DNA of 64,000 bases from Bacillus sp. OxB-1 (GTDB taxonomy: Bacteria; Bacillota; Bacilli; Bacillales_A; Planococcaceae): NCBI RefSeq assembly GCF_000829195.1, contig NZ_AP013294.1, positions 916,001-980,000 on the forward strand, given 5' to 3'. This document shows, piece after piece, positions 55,057-64,000 of the stretch; positions within the stretch are counted from its first letter, which is position 1, and every line of letters starts with the position of its first letter. Position numbers and translations under genes: made by a program. The notes beneath the pieces are model-generated. The model was given only the letters and a program-made list of their open reading frames with translations. It was not told the DNA's origin and ran no database searches.

Positions 55057-55204
55057 TGTGAATAACTTGGGATAACGGATACCGCTTCGTAAACAGGTTA
55101 TGCACATGTGGAAAACCTTTGAATTTCTATGTTAAATGCACATATCCACATATCCACACGCCCTACTACTATTACTATTACTTTATTTAATTAATAAATA
55201 TATA
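55057..55204. other. oriC, downstream DnaA boxes, DnaA-trios and unwinding element
   Basis: TGTGAATAA (55057-55065), TTATGCACA (55098-55106) and two ATATCCACA (55142-55150, 55150-55158) are followed by a short GC block, then TACTACTATTACTATTACT (about 55164-55182), which fits the DnaA-trio design, and then an AT-only stretch (55183-55204). This is the order box - GC - trios - AT-rich DUE of the B. subtilis basal unwinding system. Confidence 0.88.
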
Positions 55205-55217
55205 AGCGAGGTAGAAC

Positions 55218-56354
55218 ATGAAATTTGAAATCATGCGTAATCGACTGCTCGATGGAATTGGGGATGTAATGAAAGCGATCAGCCAAAAAGTAGCCACTCC
55301 GATTTTGACGGGAATAAAAATCGAAGTGACGGAAAATGGCATTACGATGACCGGAAGTGATTCGGATATAACGATTTGCACGTTTATTCCTGCCGAGGAA
55401 GATGGGGAGCAGATCATACGGGTCATTGAAAAAGGTTCGATTGTCATGCAAGCGAAGATGTTCAGCGAAATTGTACGGAAATTGCCGACCAATGATGTGA
55501 CGATTGAAGTTGTCAATGGACTTCAGGTACATATTCGTTCCGGCAAATCGGAGTTCCATCTGATCGGTTCCGATGCGGAGGATTACCCGATCCTTCCTGA
55601 AATGCGGGATGAATATCGCTTTGCATTTCCGGCTGATTTGATGAAGTCCATTATTCGGGAAACAGTATTTGCTGTATCCCAGCATGAGACGAGACCTATT
55701 TTGACAGGGGTCCATTGGTTATCGAAGGATGGGAATCTGGAATGTGTAGCGACGGACAGTCACCGATTGGCCCGGCGGATCACCTCTCCAGAAGGTTTGT
55801 CCGACGTGCCGTTCAGTGTCGTCATTCCAGGGAAAAGCCTTCAGGAGCTGAGCAAGATTTTGCCTGATAATGCGGAACTTGTGGATATCGTCATTGCGGA
55901 TCACCAAGTATTGTTCAAAACGCGTAATGTGTTGTTTTATTCCCGGCTTTTGGAGGGGAATTACCCGGATACATCCCGGCTGATCCCGTCGGAATACCAG
56001 ACTTCTGTGAAAGTGAACGGGAAACTGCTATTGCAGGCGATCGATCGGGCTTCTTTGCTTGCACGTGAAGAACGGAATAATATCGTCCGTTTCGTAGCTG
56101 ACGAAGGAAAAGCAATTGAAGTCTCTTCCAATTCCCCTGAAGTAGGTAAAGTAGAGGAACTGATCGAAGCGCTTGACGTTTCGGGGGAAGACCTGAAAAT
56201 TTCATTCAGCGCCAAATACATGATGGATGCGCTGAAGGCGATCGACGGGCAAGATGTCGTCCTCCATTTCACGGGAGCGATGCGCCCGTTCATTTTGAAG
56301 TCGGTTGATGACGATTCGATCCTTCAACTGATCCTGCCTGTCAGAACCTACTAA
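55218..56354 (+). CDS. dnaN: DNA polymerase III beta sliding clamp
   Basis: 378 residues, three clamp domains of about 125 residues; C-terminal VVLHFTGAMRPFILKSVDDD and ILPVRTY. Homodimeric ring that tethers polymerase III. GCGAGGTAGAAC precedes the ATG. Start of the dnaN-yaaA-recF run. Confidence 0.98.
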   Translation: MKFEIMRNRLLDGIGDVMKAISQKVATPILTGIKIEVTENGITMTGSDSDITICTFIPAEEDGEQIIRVIEKGSIVMQAKMFSEIVRKLPTNDVTIEVVNGLQVHIRSGKSEFHLIGSDAEDYPILPEMRDEYRFAFPADLMKSIIRETVFAVSQHETRPILTGVHWLSKDGNLECVATDSHRLARRITSPEGLSDVPFSVVIPGKSLQELSKILPDNAELVDIVIADHQVLFKTRNVLFYSRLLEGNYPDTSRLIPSEYQTSVKVNGKLLLQAIDRASLLAREERNNIVRFVADEGKAIEVSSNSPEVGKVEELIEALDVSGEDLKISFSAKYMMDALKAIDGQDVVLHFTGAMRPFILKSVDDDSILQLILPVRTY

Positions 56355-56502
56355 AGCTTGGGCATTCAGATGCTCGTTGAATAAACATAGAGACATTGCA
56401 TCATTGTTTTAGGATAGTCATTCAAAATGGCTATCCTTTTTACTTACCGCGAAAACTCCTGTAAAATAAGGATAAACATTAATTGTGAAGGGTTGAGAGT
56501 CG

Positions 56503-56742
56503 ATGGAATTATTGAAAATCGATGCTGAATTTGTAACGCTTGGCCAATTGCTGAAAATGACCAATGCAATCAGTTCAGGCGGCATGGCCAAATGGTTCCT
56601 GGAAGAGAACATTGTCTATGTGAATGGCGAGGAAGAACGCCGTCGCGGCAAAAAACTCCGGCATGGCGATATCGTCAATGTACCAGGCATCGGTAAATTT
56701 AAAATAGATGGATTGCCCGCTGGACAAACGGATGTACATTGA
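56503..56742 (+). CDS. yaaA: S4-domain RNA-binding protein YaaA
   Basis: 79 residues. S4-type fold: [20 protein letters not shown] and [20 protein letters not shown]. Binds RNA, possibly 23S rRNA for ribosome assembly. GAAGGGTTGAG upstream. Overlaps recF by 11 bp. Confidence 0.94.
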   Translation: MELLKIDAEFVTLGQLLKMTNAISSGGMAKWFLEENIVYVNGEEERRRGKKLRHGDIVNVPGIGKFKIDGLPAGQTDVH

Positions 56743-57850
56743 ACGACTGGAACTGACCGACTACCGGAACTACGCTTCTCTCGATTTATCTTTTTCTCCT
56801 CAAATTAATGTGCTGATCGGCGAAAACGCGCAAGGCAAGACAAATATCATGGAGGCGGTCTATGTTTTGTCGATGGCAAAATCCCATCGAACTTCAAATG
56901 ATCGTGAATTGATACGCTGGGACCAAGAACATGGTAAAATAAAAGGGGACATCCAACGGAAATACGGTAAGGTGCCGTTGGAGTTGACCATTTCGAAAAA
57001 AGGGAAAAAGGCGCGTGTGAACCATTTGGAACAAAATCGCCTCAGCCTTTATATCGGTCAACTGAACGTTGTCATGTTCGCGCCGGAAGACTTGAATCTT
57101 GTAAAAGGCAGTCCGCAAGTGCGAAGGAGATTTTTGGACATGGAAATCGGCCAGATTTCTCCGGTTTACTTACATGACCTTCTGACATTTCAAAAAGTCT
57201 TGAAGCAACGGAATGCGATTCTGAAAGACAATCGAGGAAGGCTGGACTTCTCCGATGTCATGTTTGATATTTATACAGAGCAGTATATTCAAGTAGCTGT
57301 ACAAATTATTCGCAAACGGTTCTACTTCATGGATCTCTTGCAGAAATGGGCGGAACCCATCCACCGGGGAATTTCCCGGGGAATGGAGACGCTTGAAGTT
57401 TCATATGGGACTTTAAAAGAGCTTGAATCCGGGCAGACTGTGGAGCAAATGGAAGATATACTCGCGAAGCGTTTGCGTGAAGTGAGGAGGCGGGAATTGG
57501 AACGCGGCATGACGCTTGTCGGTCCGCATCGGGACGATCTCCATTTCTTTGTCAACGGCTACGACATCCAGACGTATGGCTCGCAGGGGCAGCAGCGGAC
57601 GACTGCACTGTCCCTTAAACTCGCGGAAATCGAGCTGGTAAAACAGGAGATCGGCGAAGCGCCGGTTCTCCTGCTCGATGATGTATTATCCGAATTGGAT
57701 GATTATCGGCAATCCCATCTATTGAACACGATCCAAGGGCAAGTGCAAACCTTTGTCACTACGACGAATATTGCCGGAATTGACCATGATACTATCCGGC
57801 AAGCCGAAATTTTTGAAGTGTCGGCAGGCAAAGCAACAAAGATCACATAA
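56732..57850 (+). CDS. recF: DNA replication and repair ATPase RecF
   Basis: 372 residues from ATG 56732 inside the end of yaaA. Walker [15 protein letters not shown], signature [12 protein letters not shown], Walker [12 protein letters not shown]. Loads RecA on gapped DNA with RecO and RecR. A Noc-like site lies in it at 57371. Confidence 0.97.
   Translation: MYIERLELTDYRNYASLDLSFSPQINVLIGENAQGKTNIMEAVYVLSMAKSHRTSNDRELIRWDQEHGKIKGDIQRKYGKVPLELTISKKGKKARVNHLEQNRLSLYIGQLNVVMFAPEDLNLVKGSPQVRRRFLDMEIGQISPVYLHDLLTFQKVLKQRNAILKDNRGRLDFSDVMFDIYTEQYIQVAVQIIRKRFYFMDLLQKWAEPIHRGISRGMETLEVSYGTLKELESGQTVEQMEDILAKRLREVRRRELERGMTLVGPHRDDLHFFVNGYDIQTYGSQGQQRTTALSLKLAEIELVKQEIGEAPVLLLDDVLSELDDYRQSHLLNTIQGQVQTFVTTTNIAGIDHDTIRQAEIFEVSAGKATKIT
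57371..57384. promoter_or_regulatory. Candidate Noc-binding site inside recF
   Basis: ATTTCCCGGGGAAT, 13 of 14 matches to the Noc consensus; the flanks extend the dyad (GGGGAATTTCCCGGGGAAT). Confidence 0.45.
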
Positions 57851-57898
57851 TGATCGATTTATTGATATATATAGTTTTTTGTCCGGAAATGATTTTGA

Positions 57899-59857
<1,959 letters not shown>

Positions 59858-59878
59858 TACATGGTAGATGAGAAGGTA

Positions 59879-59908
59879 AGGCCGTAATACAGTACGGCCT
59901 GCTTTTTC
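59879..59908 (+). terminator. Hairpin between gyrB and gyrA
   Basis: AGGCCGTA-ATACAG-TACGGCCT followed by GCTTTTT; may reduce or end read-through from gyrB into gyrA. Confidence 0.75.
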
Positions 59909-59941
59909 CGTTTAGACGACTTCTGAAAGGAGCTTAACAAT

Positions 59942-62431
59942 ATGGCAGATATGCCGAAACGTGGTGTCCAAGGCATCAATATCAGTTCCGAAATGAGAAC
60001 CTCATTCCTCGATTACGCAATGAGCGTCATCGTTTCCCGGGCGCTCCCCGATGTCAGGGATGGGTTGAAGCCGGTACATCGCCGTATTCTCTATGCGATG
60101 CAGGATCTGGGGAACACGGCGGACAAACCACATAAAAAGTCAGCGCGTATTGTCGGCGACGTCATCGGGAAATATCATCCGCATGGCGACAGCGCTGTGT
60201 ACGATACGATGGTCCGGATGGCGCAGGATTTCAACTATCGCTATATGCTTGTCGACGGCCACGGGAACTTTGGATCCGTAGATGGGGACTCGGCAGCGGC
60301 GATGCGGTACACGGAGTCCCGTATGTCCCGCATTGCAATGGAATTATTGCGTGATATCAATAAAGACACGATCGATTACCAAGATAACTATGATGGACAG
60401 GAAAGAGAACCGATTGTCCTGCCAAGCCGATTTCCGAACTTGCTCGTCAACGGGACTTCCGGGATTGCAGTCGGAATGGCGACCAATATCCCTCCACACC
60501 ATTTAGGGGAAACGATTGACGCGGTTTTGGCATTGGCCGACAACTCTGCCATTACGACGGAAGAGCTGATGGAAATCGTACCCGGACCTGACTTCCCGAC
60601 AGGCGGAATCATCATGGGACGAAGCGGGATCCGCAGAGCCTATGAAACAGGCAGAGGTTCCTTAGTGATCCGCGGGAAAGTAGAGATTGAGCAACATGCG
60701 AATGGCAAGGAGACGATTATCGTCACCGAACTCCCTTATCAGGTGAACAAGGCCCGTTTGGTCGAGAAGATTGCGGAGCTGGTCCGCGAGAAGAAAATCG
60801 ACGGCATCACACACTTGGCGGATGAATCCGACCGGACAGGCATGCGGATTGTTATCGAGGTCCGACGGGATGCAAACGCCAATGTACTATTGAACAATTT
60901 ATATAAACAGACAGCCCTCCAGTCGAGCTTCGGGATCAATATGCTGGCACTCGTGGACGGCGTTCCGAAAGTGCTTGCATTGAAAGAGATCCTCCATCAT
61001 TATTTGGAGCATCAAAAAGTCGTCATCCGGAGACGGACGCAATACGACTTGAACAAGGCGGAAGACCGGGCGCATATTTTGGAAGGTCTGCGAATTGCGC
61101 TTGATCATATCGATGAGATCATTGCGCTGATCCGGGGATCTAAAACGACGGATGAAGCGAGAAGCGGTTTGATGGAACGTTTCCACTTGAGCGAGCGCCA
61201 GGCGCAAGCCATCTTGGACATGCGACTGCAACGGTTGACAGGCTTGGAACGGGATAAGATTGAGGACGAATATCAGGAACTTCAGTTGTTGATTGCTGAG
61301 CTTCGCGCCATTTTGGCGGATGAAGAGAAACTGGTCCAGATCATCCGGGAAGAATTATTGGAAGTGAAGGAACGTTTTTCAGACAAACGTCGGACGGAAA
61401 TCACTTCCGGCGGTGCCGAAATGCTCGAAGATGAAGATCTGATTCCTGTCGAGAACTCTGTTTTGACGCTTACGCATAACGGGTATATTAAACGGTTGCC
61501 GGCCAGCACATATCGAAGTCAACGCCGGGGCGGACGCGGTATTCAAGGAATGGGCACGAACGACGATGACTTTGTGGAGCATCTCCTGAATACGTCGACG
61601 CATGATACGATTCTGTTCTTTACAAGCCGGGGACGCGTCTTCAAGACGAAAGGCTACCAAGTACCCGAGTTCAGCCGGACTGCGAAAGGTTTGCCGATTA
61701 TTAACCTGTTAGGCGTGGACAAGGATGAGAAAGTGACAGCGATGATTGCGGTGCCAGAATTCGATGCTGATAAATATCTGTTCTTTGCAACTCGTAATGG
61801 AATCGTAAAGAGAACACCGGTAGCCGACTTCGCCAATATCCGCTCCAACGGACTCATTGCTCTTACATTGCGCGGCGAGGATGAACTGATCGGCGTGAAA
61901 ATGACCAATAGCAAGGATAATATCGTCATTGGAACGAGAGAAGGCATGCTCATCAAGTTCAATGAAGAGGATGTCCGCTCCATGGGCCGTCTTGCAGGAG
62001 GGGTCATCGGAATCCGTCTGCGTGAAGGGGATTATGCAGTCGGCATGGATACAGTCCATGAAGGCGATGAAATTCTGGTCGTCACGGAAAAAGGATTCGG
62101 TAAACGGACACCGGAAGATGAATACCGGATTCAGACCCGTGGCGGATATGGACTGAAAACATTGCATGTCACCGATCGGAATGGCCTGCTCGTGGCGATG
62201 AAGACGGTTGACGGTACGGAAGACTTGATGCTGATCACGATCCATGGGATTTTGATTCGGATGGACATCCATGACATCTCGATCATCGGCCGTAGTACGC
62301 AAGGTGTACGGCTGATTCGGTTGGGGGAAGATGAACTGGTAGCCACTGTAGCAAAGGTTGAAAAAGAAGTGTTGGAAGAAGAGCATGAAGAAGACCTCAT
62401 GCCTGAAGATGGAATGAATGACAATGAATGA
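59942..62431 (+). CDS. gyrA: DNA gyrase subunit A
   Basis: 829 residues. Catalytic Tyr123 (AAMRYTESR), quinolone-determining region [17 protein letters not shown] with Ser84 and Asp88 (wild-type residues), then the six-bladed C-terminal domain with the GyrA box RRGGRGIQG. Acidic tail. GAAAGGAG upstream. Confidence 0.98.
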   Translation: MADMPKRGVQGINISSEMRTSFLDYAMSVIVSRALPDVRDGLKPVHRRILYAMQDLGNTADKPHKKSARIVGDVIGKYHPHGDSAVYDTMVRMAQDFNYRYMLVDGHGNFGSVDGDSAAAMRYTESRMSRIAMELLRDINKDTIDYQDNYDGQEREPIVLPSRFPNLLVNGTSGIAVGMATNIPPHHLGETIDAVLALADNSAITTEELMEIVPGPDFPTGGIIMGRSGIRRAYETGRGSLVIRGKVEIEQHANGKETIIVTELPYQVNKARLVEKIAELVREKKIDGITHLADESDRTGMRIVIEVRRDANANVLLNNLYKQTALQSSFGINMLALVDGVPKVLALKEILHHYLEHQKVVIRRRTQYDLNKAEDRAHILEGLRIALDHIDEIIALIRGSKTTDEARSGLMERFHLSERQAQAILDMRLQRLTGLERDKIEDEYQELQLLIAELRAILADEEKLVQIIREELLEVKERFSDKRRTEITSGGAEMLEDEDLIPVENSVLTLTHNGYIKRLPASTYRSQRRGGRGIQGMGTNDDDFVEHLLNTSTHDTILFFTSRGRVFKTKGYQVPEFSRTAKGLPIINLLGVDKDEKVTAMIAVPEFDADKYLFFATRNGIVKRTPVADFANIRSNGLIALTLRGEDELIGVKMTNSKDNIVIGTREGMLIKFNEEDVRSMGRLAGGVIGIRLREGDYAVGMDTVHEGDEILVVTEKGFGKRTPEDEYRIQTRGGYGLKTLHVTDRNGLLVAMKTVDGTEDLMLITIHGILIRMDIHDISIIGRSTQGVRLIRLGEDELVATVAKVEKEVLEEEHEEDLMPEDGMNDNE

Positions 62432-62434
62432 ACT

Positions 62435-62480
62435 AAAGTTATTGAAACGTCCTGAGTGGGCGTTTCAATAACTTTTTTTA
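62435..62480 (+). terminator. Terminator of gyrA
   Basis: AAAGTTATTGAAACG and CGTTTCAATAACTTT, 15-bp perfect stem followed by TTTT. Confidence 0.95.
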
Positions 62481-62562
62481 TTTAGGGCGATAGATCATTC
62501 CCTATCGTCAATGTCCAAAATTTGGAGTATGATTAAGGAAGGATTGAAAGCGGGGGAACGCG

Positions 62563-63666
62563 ATGGTGGAAACTTATACAGATGTTAGTGACCTGCGTCC
62601 GGGTTTTATTTTAAGTGAGGATGTATTTGTCAATACGAAGGAGCCCATCGTCCGAAAAGGGACGATGCTTGTATTGGAACATTTTGATATCCTCCGAGCG
62701 TTCGGTATACGGAAAGTCAAAGTGGAAGAACGAGTGCAGATCATTAAGGAGGAGAACGTGCCGGCTGAAACCAATTCCTTGAGCCCGGATGACGTGTTGG
62801 CGATTATTCCGATGGAAAAGTTGAACTTGCAGGACCGCTATGAATCAGTCGTTCAAAGTTTCCGAAAAGAGTTTCAAGGGTGGCGTGCGGGAATGAAGCC
62901 GGATATTGCAAAAGTCCGTACACTTGCTCTTCCACTGGTGGAAACGTTCATTGAACAGAAAAAAATGTTAACTGTCCTGAACGAGTTTTCCAATTCAAAG
63001 GATTATCTCTATCATCATTCCATTGCAGTCGGTATCTTGGCAGCCATGATCGGAAAGCAATTGGAGTTTCCGAAAGGACAAGTTTTGCAATTGGGACTTG
63101 CCGGAGTTCTGGCGGATTGTGGCATGGCCAAAATCAATCGGTCGATAACGGAAAAGGCTTCCTTTTTGACAAAAGAGGAGTTCAACGAGGTAAAGAAACA
63201 TACCGTCTACAGTTATCAAATGGTACAAGAGACTCCTTTTCTACGTCCGGAAATGAAAATGGCGATTTTTCAACATCATGAACGACTGGACGGAAGCGGC
63301 TATCCAAAAGGGATTAAAATGAACGAAATCTCCATCTTCTCGCAAATACTTGCCGTGGCAGATGTCTTTCATGCGATGACATCGGAACGTGTCTATCGCA
63401 AACAGGAATCGCCCTTCAAAGTAATTGAAATGATCAAAGAAGAGGAGTTCGGTAAATTTGATATCAAAGTCGTCCAAGCATTGCATGACCTCGTCGCCAA
63501 TATCACGATCGGCACGAAAGTCAAATTGACGAATGGCGATGTCGGAGAAGTCATTTTCGTCCACCGCGATGCCCGGCTACGGCCAATGGTGAAGAAAAAC
63601 GATGATGAATCGATTATCGATCTCACAACCAATCGGCACTTAGCTATCGAAAGGGTGTTGGAGTGA
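62563..63666 (+). CDS. HD-GYP domain protein with altered HD motif
   Basis: 367 residues. N-terminal domain (about 1-75, SAF/PilZ-like strand pattern), then an HD-GYP domain: HHSIAVG (151-157), LADCGMAKI (183-191), KKHTVYSYQM, HHERLDGSGYPKG (238-250) and VADVFHAMTSERVYR. In active enzymes the second block is HDxGK; here the His is replaced by Ala184 while Asp185 stays. Metal binding and cyclic di-GMP hydrolysis may be reduced or lost. Position between gyrA and the rRNA operon is unlike B. subtilis and suggests Planococcaceae. Confidence 0.9.
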   Translation: MVETYTDVSDLRPGFILSEDVFVNTKEPIVRKGTMLVLEHFDILRAFGIRKVKVEERVQIIKEENVPAETNSLSPDDVLAIIPMEKLNLQDRYESVVQSFRKEFQGWRAGMKPDIAKVRTLALPLVETFIEQKKMLTVLNEFSNSKDYLYHHSIAVGILAAMIGKQLEFPKGQVLQLGLAGVLADCGMAKINRSITEKASFLTKEEFNEVKKHTVYSYQMVQETPFLRPEMKMAIFQHHERLDGSGYPKGIKMNEISIFSQILAVADVFHAMTSERVYRKQESPFKVIEMIKEEEFGKFDIKVVQALHDLVANITIGTKVKLTNGDVGEVIFVHRDARLRPMVKKNDDESIIDLTTNRHLAIERVLE

Positions 63667-63671
63667 AGAGG

Positions 63672-63708
63672 AAACAGCTACGGGCATATCAAGCTCGGTA
63701 GCTGTTTT
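63672..63708 (+). terminator. Terminator of the HD-GYP gene
   Basis: AAACAGCTAC and GTAGCTGTTT arms followed by TAT; ends the gyrA-side transcripts before the rRNA promoters. Confidence 0.8.
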
Positions 63709-63739
63709 ATCAAAGAAACAACTTTTTTCAATTTAGGGG

Positions 63740-63768
63740 TTGCAAAGTAGAAGACATCGGAGTATAGT
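63740..63768 (+). promoter_or_regulatory. rRNA operon promoter P1
   Basis: TTGCAA (63740-63745), 17 bases, TATAGT (63763-63768). Confidence 0.75.
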
Positions 63769-63826
63769 AGAAAACGTTGCGCTTCACATAAACGCCAACG
63801 ACGAAAAAAGAAGTTGAAAAAAGTTG

Positions 63827-63855
63827 TTGACATTATGAACGCAGCTTGATATGAT
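63827..63855 (+). promoter_or_regulatory. rRNA operon promoter P2
   Basis: TTGACA (63827-63832), 17 bases, TATGAT (63850-63855); consensus SigA promoter 87 bp after P1, typical tandem arrangement of Bacillales rRNA operons. Confidence 0.88.
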
Positions 63856-63862
63856 ATAAGAG

Positions 63863-64000
63863 TTGCTGCGAAACACAACGGCAACGAAATGAACCTTGAA
63901 AACTGAACAGCAAAACGTCAACAAATAAAGTCCGGAAGCCGACCCCGTCGGTGAAACGGACAAAACGAATCTTCGGATTCAAAATTGACATCTTAAATGA
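63863..64000 (+). other. rRNA operon leader (16S gene lies beyond the window)
   Basis: The leader contains ACCTTGAAAACTGAACAG, the sequence usually found before 16S or 23S genes in Bacillales, and a GAATC-TTCG-GATTC hairpin at 63967-63980. No 16S start is reached before the window ends. Confidence 0.8.

Noticed and set aside
60190..60215. Quinolone-resistance change in gyrA
   Set aside because: Ser84 and Asp88 are both the sensitive-type residues.

Overview
This window is about 64 kb of a low-to-moderate GC Firmicute chromosome around the replication origin. Gene order is that of Bacillales: rnpA-rpmH, oriC, dnaA-dnaN-yaaA-recF-gyrB-gyrA on one arm, and yidC-jag-mnmE-mnmG-rsmG-noc-soj-spo0J, ychF, rpsF-ssb-rpsR, gdpP-rplI-dnaB and walRK-yycHI-walJ-htrA-yyzF-rlmH on the other. 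An HD-GYP gene between gyrA and an rRNA leader, a yyaC-type sporulation gene and the absence of remB between recF and gyrB suggest a spore-forming Planococcaceae member (Sporosarcina-like). That placement is inference, not proof.

Layout, left to right. 1-7.5 kb is chromosomal accessory DNA: a short-chain dehydrogenase, an EamA transporter, a MazG-like hydrolase followed by a frameshifted small gene, a thioesterase, a GIY-YIG protein, a MNT/HEPN toxin-antitoxin pair and an ankyrin protein. 7.6-10.3 kb is a broken GGDEF gene split by an IS66-family element with a perfect 8-bp target duplication. 10.42-22.30 kb is an 11.9-kb genomic island bounded by a 19-bp perfect direct repeat. The right copy is the 3' end of rlmH, the same place where staphylococcal SCC elements insert. 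The island holds a DUF3800 gene, a small gene split by one in-frame TGA, a complete type I restriction-modification cluster (half-size HsdS, HsdM, RhuM-like, HsdS, HsdR, YgjP-like metallopeptidase), and the C-terminal part of a large serine recombinase without its catalytic domain.

22.3-53.7 kb is the conserved left replichore, almost entirely on the minus strand and so co-directional with replication leaving oriC. It holds cell-wall control (WalRK with YycHI, HtrA, an M23 endopeptidase), c-di-AMP turnover (GdpP), replication (DnaB, SSB), chromosome segregation (Soj, Spo0J, Noc and two parS sites), tRNA modification (MnmE, MnmG, RsmG) and membrane insertion (YidC, Jag). 53.4-55.2 kb is a bipartite oriC flanking dnaA. 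55.2-63.7 kb is the right replichore on the plus strand, and the window ends in an rRNA operon leader with tandem promoters.

The least explained structures are three intergenic arrays of 20-21 bp repeats (24.55, 39.5 and 53.04 kb), each close to two DNA helical turns per unit; two clusters of DnaA boxes outside oriC, one built as a long palindrome; and the rlmH-integrated defence island.
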